A DNA stretch of 64,000 nt from Limnephilus marmoratus (GCA_917880885.1 OU862920.1:36863019-36927018), one strand, 5' to 3'; shown: positions 21,956 to 32,865, counted from the first letter of the stretch. Made by a program: numbers and translations. The notes: generated by a model from the sequence alone, not told the origin.

Positions 21956-22185
21956 CGGGGTGTGCAATTCACACACGGTAGACGTGAAACCTTAAAAAAA
22001 AATAAAGTAGACAAGAGTGTGGAAGCACTGCACCAGCACAATCATGAAACCGATAATACTTATCTCATTCTCTTACAGGCTAAATCCTGTAGATGTATGT
22101 GTTTTTCGCTTTTTAGTGTCAGTACTTTACTTTTCATCAAGTTTCAAATCACAATGGTGATAAAGATGTTTTCACTTCAAAAAAA
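21956..22185 (+). repeat. Repeat family R, copy 5
   Basis: Full-length copy with GTGCAATTCACACACGG at the left and TTTTCACTTCAA at the right. Confidence 0.82.
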
Positions 22186-22288
22186 TTTTGTATCCAACTA
22201 AAGTTAACTATTGTGCCATCTTCAGCATTACGGGACTTCAACCAAACAAAAAATACCATCTGTTAAAAAGTGACTATGGAAAAAAAAT

Positions 22289-22612
22289 CATAGTGTGCAA
22301 TTCAGGACCCAGGAAAAGTGATAGCGCATTTGTCCGGAAAGCGAAAGGTCCTGGGTTCGAGTCCCAGAGGTGAAAAAATATTTTTCTGATTTTTCAGTTT
22401 CCAGAATTTTGATTGAGTTACGCTAATTTTGTCTTCATTTTATTAAATATTACAATTTGAAGTTTTACACAAAGTTAAAATAAAAAAATGAAGAAATACT
22501 TTATTGGTATCGCATTCTCTCGCAGGTTAAATCCCAGAGATGTATGTGTTTGTCTCTGTTTATTGTCGCTCGCTTCCGTTTCATCGAGGTGCTAAAGAAG
22601 TTTCCATTTCAA
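22289..22612 (+). repeat. Repeat family R, copy 6, apparently split by a SINE
   Basis: TAGTGTGCAATTCA at 22289 is the R left edge. It breaks off into a tRNA-derived SINE (22300-22455). R resumes near 22494 with CATTCTCTCGCAGGTTAAAT. The SINE seems to have inserted into R. Confidence 0.6.
22300..22455 (+). mobile_element. tRNA-derived SINE family A, copy 2
   Basis: B box GGTCCTGGGTTCGAGTCCCA and the family A tail TTTTTCTGATTTTTCAG ... TACGCTAATTTTGTCTTCAT. The A-box half is degraded. Confidence 0.8.
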
Positions 22613-23170
22613 TAATATATTTTTCATTCCAACGTTACACTGTTTCATTAAAAGAATTTTTAAAAAGTCAGATGAAAAAAAATGGTTTAATAGGTTACTT
22701 TGGGTTAGGTTATTGACTATTTTTCCTTTTTTTTTTCATTACTTTAGTACGGTAGTCTGCACCGCACCGCATTGTCAGCTTTGGCGGTGTCAGCTATTTC
22801 ATTTTAACTCGGTTTATCCAACTATCAAATGTGCATCCTACGATCCTACACACCAGGAAACTGACGACCTGAACCGAACTATTAACCTAAATAGTTTATT
22901 GTCGTGGAATAGTCTTACTTTATATTTTGTTCGTTCGCGTTTTGGTCATTTCAAGTTCAATAAAAACCCGAAGCTTGAGAAATGTTTTATTTTTCTCTAA
23001 ACGACACTGCTATATATGTATGTATAGATTACGCAATATATAAATGATACCGCATAAGGCTTGGGATCAGGAGAACTTCTGAAACCCGGTTTAAAAAATG
23101 TTTTGAGGCTGAAGGATTGGGGAAAGACTGATGAGCGGAGAGAGGAAGGTTGAGATGTTCCTGTTTTAAA

Positions 23171-23320
23171 TGAATACTGCACTTAAATCCCAACTGGTCT
23201 CAACCATTGAAGCCTGTTGGTCAATGGCATCCTCGATTGGGGTGTATTTTGAGGCTGAAGATAGAGGGGATGGTAAGGAGAAAAAGGTTAATGTATAGGT
23301 ACATTTAATTTTGAAAATCT
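23171..23320 (-). mobile_element. SINE tail fragment, same family as 56788-57210
   Basis: ACTGCACTTAAATCCCAACTG, CATCCTCGATTGGGGTGT and TTGAGGCTGAAGAT match the 3' part of that SINE; diverged. Confidence 0.6.
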
Positions 23321-23334
23321 CTGCGCAAAACTAG

Positions 23335-23537
23335 GGCAATGCCGGGGACTTCAGCTAGTCCATCCATTTTTATAAATAAGATGGTCTGTGGCAGCGGGCG
23401 AACTTTGTTTTTATGCAAATCTAAAGTTTCATTCCGAGGTTGATGAAAATTTGCACACTTGACTTTTAAAAGCGAGAGGAAGGTCGTATATCTGATTTTG
23501 AAAAAAAAGCCCGGGCAGTGCTGGGTTCAGCTAGTGA
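23335..23537 (+). mobile_element. Two Helitron-like 3' termini
   Basis: GGGCAATGCCGGGGACTTCA then GCTAG|T at about 23335-23359, and GCCCGGGCAGTGCTGGG then TTCAGCTAG|T at about 23509-23536. A short GC hairpin a few bases before CTAG followed by T is the pattern of Helitron 3' ends. Confidence 0.55.
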
Positions 23538-23579
23538 AATAATAAAGAAATAATTAGTTTATTAATAGATAAATAACTA

Positions 23580-23967
23580 TGTACACATCACTTTATTTTA
23601 GACACACTCTACATGTTTCATGAACAATGTTCACATCATCAGGAGTAAAAGTGTACTGAAGTTACAAATTAAAAACAGGTCACGGATTGAATACAAGGGA
23701 AGGGTTAGAAGGAAGGGGGAGGGGTAAGAATGGGGGAGGTTTATTGGAATTTGGGATTACAATATCATTAGAAGGGAAAGACCGTTTAAGTAGGAAAATA
23801 TTCAAAATGCTAACGATACCGCAAAAATGATAATTAATAATATGCCCGGTAATATTCAACCGGCATTTTATGCGAATAATAAATTGAACAGTACACTTTT
23901 ACTCCTGATGATGTGAACGTTGTTCATGAAACAGTAGTGTGTATAAAATAAAGTGATGTATACAAAG
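23580..23967. mobile_element. Inverted-repeat element, 75-bp arms
   Basis: ACACATCACTTTATTTTAGA ... CATCATCAGGAGTAAAAGTG at 23582-23656 is matched in reverse complement at 23885-23963. No reading frame between the arms. It abuts the left end of the piggyBac element. Confidence 0.8.
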
Positions 23968-24473
23968 ATATTTGTCTTTGAACCCCAATTGGGCGGCTGG
24001 CTACATTTGCAGCCCGGATAAATCGGGCCTAGCTGACGGCTGGCTACATTCGTAGCCACGGAGCGTGAGTCACTTTAATTAGTATTTGTAACGCTTATTT
24101 ACTGATCAAAGACGAAAGAAAAGGGATTCTTCATTAGCCTGATGATTTATCTACCTCATAAAAAATATATTAACACTTTTACTTGGGAGTTTTTAATTTC
24201 TAAGCAGTTTTTGTAACATCTCATCTCACAGAAATCTCCTATTGGAAGATATGCCATATGCCACTCACACAGTTACGTTACAGCATGCCTGTGTACTGGT
24301 CGCGCCATGATCGCATTTCGGTACATGCGTTTGTAGTGTGTTTGTTTATATTGTAGGGTATCCATTAGTTTTGATCGTTTCGAGGCGCCGGTAACTGGAG
24401 ATTGCTTATGACTTCTTGGTGTTATATTATAAACATTAAGATTTGGTGCAGTTCGTCGTGTTTTGTTACGTGA

Positions 24474-25145
24474 ATTTTAATAATAATAATAATAATAATA
24501 ATTGGATAATTTATAAAGCGCCGTTTTTGTGAAAAATCACCTCAAGGGCGCTGTACAATTTATTAGGAATGCTTAGGTTCTAACTAATTTTACTATTTAT
24601 AAATGGATACAGAAACATACTTACCTGGCTGGTCACTTCCTATAAACACACTTTAATTAGAAAGTTTATGGAGAAGATACGGCTTTGCACTTTTATTTAT
24701 TTTATTTAATTTATTGGGGGGCTAGAATTCCAACAATCCATGCGCTTGATAGCTGCAAGACGAGTGGTTATCTAGCCCCCTACATGGTTAAGTAAATTAA
24801 AATACGTACATATAAAAAGATATTTTATTTGATTTATTAGGGGGCTAGAATTCCAACAATCCATGCGCTTGATAGCTGCAAGACGAGTGGTTATCTAGCC
24901 CCCTACATAGTTAAGTAAATTAAAATACGTACATAAAAAAGATATTTTATTTTATTTAATTTATCGGGGGGCTAGAATTCCAATAATCCATGCGCTTGAT
25001 AGCTGCAAGACGAGTTGTTATCTAGCCTCCTAAGTTAAGTAAATTCTAATGTAAAATCCAAGCTAATTTGTACAGCGCTCTTGAGGCGATTTTTCGCAAA
25101 AACAGCGCTATATAAGTTGTCCAAATTTATTTATTATTATTATTA
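24474..25145. mobile_element. Inverted-repeat element carrying a triple 125-bp tandem array
   Basis: The outer arms (about 24480-24560 and 25065-25145) are inverted copies of (AAT)n plus TAAAGCGCCGTTTTTG ... GGGCGCTGTACAA. Between them are three copies of a 123-127 bp unit (GCTAGAATTCC at 24721, 24844, 24971). Each unit contains a self-complementary block from GGGGGCTAGA to TCTAGCCCCC. Confidence 0.85.
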
Positions 25146-25355
25146 TTTGCACGCGGAGGACATTACAGTTAACACACTGGACATTGCATGATTTTACATT
25201 ATTTGCTTCCCTAGTATTACATTTATGAATAGATTAGTTGCAAAAGTATCTAGAGTTGGTATTTATTTTAAAATACTGGAGAATTTAGGACTGTTAGAGA
25301 TTAGTGGCAAAAGTATTGTTGATATTTAGGGCTGGAGAATGTTCATGAAATGACC

Positions 25356-25357
<2 letters not shown>

Positions 25358-25388
<31 letters not shown>

Positions 25389-25939
25389 CTTTTTTTTCTA
25401 CGTTTTTACAGGTTAGTTATTTACGGTGTCGAGGGCATTGAATGTGAAGGTGAAAGATTTTGAGTTTATGGATACGACTGTCTGAAAAGGTGAGTTTTAA
25501 GTCTAGCTCTAAATTCCGCCGCGTCTGTGATCATTCTTAAGTCATATGGCAGTCCATTCCAGGCTTTAGGTCCTGACACTCCGAAAGCGCGCTCACCGAA
25601 CTTAGTATCTGGTGTGCGCTTTGGTTCCTTTAACCTTCCGATAGCTGATGACGCTGCTGACCTCAGGGTTGACTGACGATAATTGGAATTTTCTGGAATA
25701 CACAATTCCGATAAGTAAGCCGGAGCCATTCCGTTAAGGGACTTAAATACCATCCAGCAGAGCTTAAACTGGATCCTTTCAGGACATTTAAGCCAGTGTA
25801 GATTTTTGAGATGCTCTGAAATGTGGGAATATTTAGATACGCCGGTGATAAGTCTTGCCGCAGCGTTGAAAACGGATTGTAATTTGTTGACTTGATATTT
25901 TGGAAGACTTGCATATATTCCATTGCAATAATCTAAGCG
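25358..25939 (-). pseudogene. L2/CR1-type LINE, ORF2 C-terminus and poly(A)
   Basis: An open frame runs from 25939 to 25466 with RLDYCNGIYASLPKYQ, LQSVFNAAARLITG, then MVFKSLNGMAPAYLSEL and ERAFGVSGPKAWNGLP, the conserved last domain of L2/CR1 reverse transcriptase proteins. The frame ends with RLKTHLFRQSYP. Poly(A), seen as a T-run at 25361-25390, follows the UTR. The 5' truncation point is inside the piggyBac element. Confidence 0.88.
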
Positions 25940-25984
25940 TAATATTTATGTTATGTTTTTGATCTCAATTTTACCGTTTCAACA

Positions 25985-26373
25985 ATGGCAGAGGAAGAGT
26001 AGAACGATATGTTTTAAACATTGATTCAGATTTTTCTAAGAGTGACGACGATGAGTATAGAGTGGACAATTTAGAGGATCCAGATAATCCTCCAGAAAAA
26101 AGTGACAGTGAAATTGAAGATTCTGATTTATTAGAAATTAATCCCCCGGCAGAAATAGATGGACAGAGTTTTTTGCCTGCGTGGAGAAATAGTTACAGTT
26201 TAATTTTAAAATTCTAACAGTCAACTCAAAGCGACAAACATCATACCGGCGATGTTATGTTTGTAAAAACACTATGCGAGAGCCAAAAAAACGAAGACAG
26301 ACTCGTCATTGGTGTAGTGACTGTGAAGTTGCCTTATGCCCTACAAAATGTTTTAAAATATATCACGCAGTAC
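25985..26373 (+). pseudogene. piggyBac transposase with internal deletion
   Basis: An ATG at 25985 opens MAEEE and stops at once. A shift of frame gives RYVLNIDSDFSKSDDDEY and EDPDNPPEKSDSEIEDSD, the acidic N-terminus usual for piggyBac transposases, ending SFLPAWRNS. After a stop the next block is in another frame: RQTSYRRCYVCKNTMREPKK, then HWCSDCEVALCPTKCFKIYH, a cysteine-rich C-terminal zinc-binding domain. The whole catalytic DDD core (several hundred residues) is missing. It is a deletion derivative that could move only with outside help. Confidence 0.88.
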
Positions 26374-26989
26374 AAAACTTTTAATTGATAAAACACGCCC
26401 GGTCCCACAAAACTAACGCGTGGTCACCGTGTTCAATGCCGACGCAGCGTAATTGAATGTGTGTGAGTGAGAAGTGCGATTTCTTATAGTGACTGAAAAA
26501 AACTTTTTTTTTACGTATATTCGTTGAAAAAAAAAGGTTTTTATTTGTTATAACATTATGTGGTAAAGTACATTTATGACATATATTATTTAAGTTTTAC
26601 GATAAACTATACCATTACTATTCTATGACTGATTATTTGCGGGAAGGCTACATTTTTTGTGGTAATTATAAGTTTATTTATTAGTTGACCTCTACTCAAA
26701 ATTTTATTGTTATTATTTTTAACTGTGCATTAAACAATTTTTCGTAGTACACATTTTAAATTAAATCTTCAAATCTTCAGATTGCAGAGTAATTAGAATT
26801 TTAATATATAAGTTGCAAAACTGAAAATTCACGTCGTTTCCAGGGAACATTCGCAAATGTAGCCAGCCGCCCAATAGGGGTTAATAAAATAAATAATGCC
26901 ATCACAAAGTGAAAACCTTCCAGAAGAAGTTTTCTTCGAAAAATTAAATAAGTTAGTGTTATCGCTAGGTAAAGAGGTTGTATGCTTAC

Positions 26990-27130
26990 ATTCGGGCGGT
27001 TTTGAGGGATGGCATGGCCAAGCACCTCTGCACCATGGCCTGGTTCACGGAGCAGGAGGCGAGCCAAATGAAGTAGTTGCCGACGGTCGTTGTCCAAAAT
27101 GTGTGTCTGATAAAGGGGTCCAATTTGAAA
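26990..27130 (-). CDS. SLC5-family symporter, internal exon d
   Basis: The acceptor is TTTTTAG and the donor AT|GTAAGC; 141 bp. In the phase set by exon c it reads FKLDPFIRHTFWTTTVGNYF and then IWLASCSVNQAMVQRCLAMP, SLKTAR. This matches the conserved 'D-P-x-x-R-x-T-F-W ... S-V-N-Q-x-M-V-Q-R' block of SLC5 transporters. The exon is GC-rich relative to its surroundings. It sits only 105 bp from the end of a piggyBac element (right terminus at 26880), so the element landed very close to the splice donor without disrupting it. Longer open frames on either strand across this exon are out-of-phase shadows. Confidence 0.94.
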
Positions 27131-28980
27131 CTAAAAAGAAAACATAATAACATTTTATTATTTTATCACTTCATTTTTTTTAAGTGCTCATCTAAATAAA
27201 TATAAAATCATTAATTTTTTTAGAAAGAAAGCTCATTCCCGTGATACGAATAACCTGACCAAAAATGTTTTGTTCCTAATCGCACCAATAAAGCTGAATT
27301 ATTCCTTACTTGTTACTATTATTAAGTGCGAACCGATACTGTGCTCGTTTTGGACCACTTAGCTTTGGACCTTTAACATTAATTACAATTACTATAGATA
27401 GCAGCTATTAAAATATAATCCTTTTGGTTGTTAAGAGGGCATTACCAGAGAAAACCAGAAATATGTCATTTACAAATCAGATTTTAGACGAATTGACTCT
27501 TTTCCACAAAAAATTATAAATGGATTTCGAAAGATTGTTCTTTTATCTAGCATTCGCGTATTTAAAATTTTGAGAATTTTTTTAAATTTTTAGTGTAATA
27601 AGGTTATTCCATGGGTCGTTGGCAGATTTATTAAATTTTCAAAAAAGATTTCGTATTATACCACACCCATTTCAAATAATATAATCATGCAGTAATTTAA
27701 ATCAATACATTATCTAGCAAACGCATGTTTTAGAATTTTAATTTTCGTTTCAATAAAATCATTAAAAAATATGTACGTACATGTGTTTCTTGACGAAAAT
27801 TGGTCCATTTGTGTATGTATTTGCGCACTTACAAACTAATATATTTCAGATTTTTTTAACATTCTTATTAAATTTAGACATTATTGAAAAATGATAAATA
27901 CTTATAATCAAAAAATAATTACAAAAAGTACATTATTTTAATAGTTTTATCATCACGCCTTTCAGCATTTTTGGATGAAGGTATAAATTAAAGCTAATTT
28001 GGATTGAAATAATTTCGGTATTGAGTTATAATTTTAAAAAGTTTGTACGGAGAATAATTAATCTTTCTCATTGTAACCGCCCTGCACGATCGTAAGAACA
28101 ACTTTCGACGAAATGTGGATTTTTAAATGCTGGCTGGTTAAGCGCTCTTAAAGAGAAGGAGTCATTTTGGATCATAAATTTTAAAATAAATAGTTTAAAG
28201 CTACTTCAGCATTCCAATCCAAAAGGGATTTTTCTAATTGGTCACACTTTCTGTAAAATCGCATAAAATAGGCACCTACGTACCTGTGTAAAAATGTTAT
28301 AGAAAATCCTTTTCGGGAATAAAGAAGAGACTAGATACATCTGTGGAATCAAAACTCGTATGGTTCGAAATTTAACGTCAAAAGACATTAAAATGACTCA
28401 TTTGAGTTTCAACGTCACTATAGTGAGGCAGTTTATCGACTATCTTTTGACTCTCGTCACAACGTGGTAAAAACTGCCCCATAACCATATTGTGTTAAGT
28501 TACGATGGTACAACAATAAAAGATTGAAAAATACTTCTACTTTGATTAAAAATACATCTGTATAATTTTACTTCTTGCACGTGTGTTTGATACAGAATAT
28601 CTGTTTTGTGTAAGTGGAGACTCTCTAAAATATTCGAGTTCATCTGTAATCTCTCTAAAATGTTCGTGTACAACAGTTCTACGGGAACAAAAAATAAATT
28701 AATCACTTAATACGTATAATAAAGAAGAGCACAAGAATTGCCTTATGGACACGTTTCGTGATCCAAATATTTATTCAACCGGACCACAAATATCCAATAC
28801 AAAACTGTGTTTACGAAATTCAAATGGGATGGAGATCTACAGTGTCAGGCGCTGTAAGTTAAAAAAGGATAGGGTGCTAGTGAGTTAAGTTGAAAATTTG
28901 TTCCCACTCAAATTTGAACGGAAGGGACTTCTATTCTTGTTTTTTCATTATATTGTGGCATAACCCATTTCATTTCTTAC
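27131..28980 (-). other. Intron between SLC5 exons c and d (1.85 kb)
   Basis: AT-rich sequence in which I recognise no repeat family, open frame or RNA gene. It is the only longer intron in the window without an obvious transposon. Confidence 0.8.
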
Positions 28981-29135
28981 TTGAAAAATTCGAGCCGGTC
29001 TCCCTTGGCAGCTCTATCAAAAACAGTTTGAACTCCACCAATTTTGATGGTCCCGTAAACCATGACGAAAATTACTCCTCCAAACATCAAAATAGTTTGC
29101 AACGTGTCGGTCCATACAACTGCCTTCAATCCTCC
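28981..29135 (-). CDS. SLC5-family symporter, internal exon c (GGLKAVVWTD motif)
   Basis: The acceptor is TACTTTCAG and the donor AA|GTAAGA; it enters in phase 0 and leaves two bases. The peptide starts GGLKAVVWTDTLQ, the hallmark of eukaryotic SLC5 proteins. A membrane helix (TILMFGGVIFVMVYGTI) follows, then a polar loop ending GDRLEFF. The two leftover bases plus the first base of exon d make Asn. This is the strongest single piece of family evidence in the window. No frame damage is seen, so the gene is probably functional. Confidence 0.96.
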
Positions 29136-29401
29136 CTGAAAGTACAAAAACAACATAAATAATATTTTCACCTTTCACAGAAAGCAACAAATTTATGCTT
29201 AGACATATGTACATTCAAAATTATGAAAACGAATTACCATTCACTTTTAAATTTGACAACCCTGTTGCAGGTTCGGATCAACTGTAAATATTTGGCTTTA
29301 AGTATTTATTAAAATAAATGGTGTCAATACAAAATATTAATTTTTAATCAAATGGTGGGTGTTGGTACATTTTGTACATTGGACAACGGACAAAATGGTA
29401 G

Positions 29402-29449
29402 ATCTGGATGAATATCTGGATGACTATCTGGATGACTATCTGGATAATC
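29402..29449 (+). repeat. 12-bp tandem repeat, 4 units
   Basis: ATCTGGATGACT repeated four times with minor changes. Confidence 0.9.
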
Positions 29450-29602
29450 ATGGCGAAATATTGCCACATTTGATATAGTTACCTACGTTTCATAAAAACT
29501 CCTCAAAACCATTAAAATATGGTAAAACATGAGAAAATATGGTAAAAAGTGCTAAAAGGTGTTGAAGGTGGTAATTAGATGGTCAGATAGTTAAAAAAAT
29601 CA

Positions 29603-29640
29603 GAGTGTGCAATTCCTTCAGAAAACTAAAGTAGACTACG
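29603..29640 (+). repeat. Repeat family R, short fragment
   Basis: AGTGTGCAATTCCTTCAGAA and AACTAAAGTAGACTACGA, an internally deleted left edge. Confidence 0.6.
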
Positions 29641-30019
29641 AAGCAATTTTTTTTACCAATGTGAAGGATGATTTTTTTAAATATTTTTGTCGTGGAATTC
29701 CAGTTCCTACATCTTATCCTATAGACACAGTTGTTGGTCATCTTATTGGTATTTGTGTTTTCTTCTTCGGAGTCGCTAGATGTTGTTTCTTTTTTGTTTT
29801 TCTTTTGCATGTTCATTTTGGAGTTGTTTGAGGATTGGAAATTGATTTTACAAAAGTAATTTAATTTTTTAATTTTTGGATTTCGTGGGATTCCTTGGTC
29901 CGCTGAATGTCTAGCCGCTGAGGTTCGTCAGGCGCTTTATACCACTACACCAAAGGAGACTTGCGCGGGACTGTGGATTTCTTCGTATTATATTAGAACC
30001 GAATACCCGTGAATTAAAT

Positions 30020-30092
30020 TTCTAGAACAGTCCGAAACATTCGAGAGTATTCGAGAGCATTCCACAATATTCCAGAACACCCAGGAACATTC
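30020..30092 (+). promoter_or_regulatory. Phased heat-shock-element-like array, 15 units
   Basis: Triplets spaced exactly 5 bp apart: TTC, GAA, GTC, AAA, TTC, GAG, TTC, GAG, TTC, CAA, TTC, GAA, CCC, GAA, TTC. Nine match the alternating nGAAn/nTTCn code exactly and most others differ by one base. Binding by heat-shock factor is an inference. Confidence 0.6.
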
Positions 30093-30130
30093 TTAATGTT
30101 CGGGGATAGGGAATTGGGAACATCATCGTG

Positions 30131-30153
30131 GAACATTCCAGAACATTCTCGAA
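30131..30153 (+). promoter_or_regulatory. Perfect five-unit heat-shock element
   Basis: GAAcaTTCcaGAAcaTTC, then tcGAA: five alternating inverted pentamers with no mismatch, the canonical high-affinity heat-shock factor site. Lies about 1 kb upstream, in gene orientation, of SLC5 exon c. Confidence 0.75.
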
Positions 30154-30948
30154 TGTTGTCCTGAGCAAAGCCGCGTACCCGAGCTAGTTATTAATAAACC
30201 TAATTATAATATACCTAAACCTAATATATAAGACGTAATATATACAAAGAACTCAACATATTTAGTTATTTCGCTTTGTATTTAGACATTATTTTAATGA
30301 AATATTCTTCAAGTGCGTGCACATGTTTAAAATATTCCCGAATGGTTAACCTATAAAGAATTTCCAAACAGAAATGTATTTCAAGACATTGAGGTTGATA
30401 AGTAAAAAAGAATCAATGAAAAATAGCATGGTGGTCTCACTATTTATATTCTACTCCATGCAATTACAACAGCGAATGCATTCACTCGATAGAAAGCACT
30501 TTGGCTACGGCTGGGGTGGGAAGTCACGTAATGGGATTTTATTCGCGCAAATGAAATCCTATTTAAACAATTGATCGTTAGAGATTGCACTGCATGTGAA
30601 TCTCTCTTCGATCTCTGAATCGTCTGAACAACATTAAAAAAATGAAAATGTTGTTAAAAATATTAATAAAAGTCATGGTTTGTATTAGAATAATCATTTG
30701 TGGCTCATCTCGCCAATTTCTGGAAGCAATCTCTTCCGACCGACTCAAGCAAGATGAGAAGAGCTAAATAAGTTTAATGGGGCGAAAGATGTCTCTGGTA
30801 TGCAACCAATCTAGAAGGAGGTAACTCTGAACGTATCCCTGGTGCCTCGGGACGGTTGGAGAGCTTCTGAGCTAGGCTAGCAACTTTAAAATTGGCTGGT
30901 GGGAAGACGGGAGGCATGTGTACGAAGAATCGAATAGGTTTATATTTC

Positions 30949-31022
30949 TGTACCTTAAAGGATAAACCACACACAGCTATAGACTTAGCTCTGGACTTAC
31001 GTGGTTTATCCTTTAGGGTACA
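30949..31022. repeat. Perfect-stem hairpin
   Basis: TACCTTAAAGGATAAACCAC and GTGGTTTATCCTTTAGGGTA flank a loop of about 27 bp. The 140-codon minus frame crossing it is not recognised and I do not call it a gene. Confidence 0.75.
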
Positions 31023-31559
31023 GATTTGTATGTAAGATAACAGTACTTTCAATGCACCGACCTCCCCACTGCGCACTGGTGTAAAAAGACAAGAATTAAA
31101 ATCGACGATGCTGCTCATCTGTCCCATAGACGTCCCATGATTGATGTTTGAATATGCACTTTTAGAGACGTCGCATGTAGTGAGTTTATTATCCAATCAT
31201 ACCGTGGTAACAAGCTATCTATACCCGACAGACTTTTGTTAGTAATTTCTGAGCTTATTTTGAGTAAAGGGTGTAGATGGCATTTGCGTTTCCGATTAAT
31301 TACAGTTAAATAAAAATACATTTCAAATTAATAGAATACTTAGTTTTCACCACTTTTATTGTTCAAAATTTTTTTTTTTCGTAGTAAATGAATGTAAACC
31401 AAAGGACGGCGAAAACATGTTCCACTTAATTCGATTGATTAATAAACATCCAAATACCGATCAAAATTCGAAAAGGGAGCGAACCAAGAACCAAAAACCG
31501 TACCAGGAGTGTGCAGGATAATAAATATTACCAAATTACCATGGCTACAGTCACGTCAA

Positions 31560-31755
31560 AGAAACAAAAATATAAGCTTCCTTTATCACACTGGGAAGGA
31601 AATGAGAAGAGCAAGTTGGGGAAGTTTCTTGATATTTACATGTGGTCACCAAGTATGGCTATTAAATCGTAATATTACAAGCAACTTTTCAATTCTGCAG
31701 AGTGGTCTTTCACCGGGCGATACTTGCACCCTGTAACGTGCTGCAAATACACTAT
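31560..31755 (-). mobile_element. SINE tail fragment, same family as 56788-57210
   Basis: AAGCAACTTTTCAATTCTG, AGTGGTCTTTCACCGGGCG and GCTGCAAATACACTATATAT match; 3' part diverged. Confidence 0.65.
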
Positions 31756-32865
31756 ATATAACAAATCTATAATGTAACTACGAAATAACATGAAAAGTAT
31801 TTATTGTTCCTACTGATATTAATTTATTGATTCAAACATATATTATATATATAATACACTTTAACGTGTCAATATGATATTTAAATGACATATAATATAT
31901 GACGATACAGGAATGCCCTAGTGAGACGTGCAGCTCATGTTTTTATGGATTCCATTATTTTTCAATAAATAAATGTGTATTTTGTTTCTGCTTTATGTAA
32001 AAATTTTACATTATTATTTTTGTAAAAGCTCTATGAGCGTTAAATAAATCTGCCGAAAAGCGGAAATAAGGATGCCAGATTTTAACAAAATTTGGATTCT
32101 CTAGTTCAACTCATTTTCGCAAATCAATTTGAACAGTCTTGGCTTTTAGCCATCGACATGTACTTTAAAATCATCAAACAGACGATATTAGGTCTCTTCA
32201 GAATGTAGAGAAAACATTTTAAATCAGTCTGGAAATGTAATCTTTTGCAAAATATATTATATCAATAACTAAGGAGGTGAAGGGATTTTCATAAAAACGA
32301 AAATTCAATTGAATATCTTCAACGACAAAGGAATAATTTTGAATGTTTGCTGTATAGAACAACTACATAAATACATAAATTTTATATGATCCTACGCACT
32401 GATTTCTGCATTCACAGACAAAGAGGGGGAGTTTTTCGACGAAGGTGTCTTAAGAAATATCACAAAAGAAATAAAATACAGACGACGACGGAGATGTAGG
32501 AGGACGAAGCCACCATAGGGATATCGTTCTCACACGTTACTGAGAAAATTTTATATAAATACTTCAACAGGATTTCATCTTGAAAAAGAAAATGAAATGA
32601 TTATTCTATAAAAAAATATTTTTTTGAGCATTTTCATGATTAATTTGATTTGTTTCGATTTCCATAATGAGGGACATAACATTTAATAATTTTAAAACAT
32701 TTCATCCTGTTTGGGACACTGGTGTCTAGGTACTAAAAAAAATATTTTTTAATCATTTTTAATCCAAACATGTAAAGGAACTGTACAAAGGACAAGGTCA
32801 GAATTACAAACATCATGAAGACGATATAAAGACAATCCATAACCAAATACAAATATTTTAAAAAA

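Larger units (their letters stand above)
23983..26880 (+). mobile_element. piggyBac-type transposon with secondary insertions
   Basis: Termini CCCCAATTGGGCGGCTGGCT at the left and its inverse (AGCCAGCCGCCCAATAGGGG) at the right. TTAA directly follows the right end (26881-26884); the left copy has decayed to TGAA (23979-23982). A block of about 23 bp (CGGCTGGCTACATT) is repeated twice within the left end. The interior carries transposase remnants (25985-26370), and is interrupted by a tandem-repeat element (24474-25145) and a LINE fragment (25358-25939). A second copy of the left end is at 63567. Confidence 0.9.
8767..26989 (-). other. Intron between SLC5 exons d and e (18.2 kb)
   Basis: This is the largest intron seen. 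It is filled with SINEs, hAT-like, composite and piggyBac elements and LINE fragments listed separately. Stretches where I recognise nothing: 9030-9315, 10140-11570 (AT-rich; short direct repeats of GTAAATCCGAATATATTA near 10317-10355), 12010-12500, 16506-17140, 19226-20640, 21000-21950, 22615-23170. Confidence 0.85.
29893..30187 (+). mobile_element. Helitron-like repeat containing heat-shock-element array
   Basis: The right end reads CCGCGTACCCGAGCTAG|T, like the other CTAG-ended repeats here. The left part has a tRNA-like A box on the minus strand (TTGGTGTAGTGGTATAAAGC at about 29933-29952). The centre is an array of GAA/TTC units (next entries). Left border not determined. Confidence 0.45.

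Noticed and set aside
30774..31196. 140-codon minus-strand frame
   Set aside because: No recognisable domain and it runs through a perfect hairpin.
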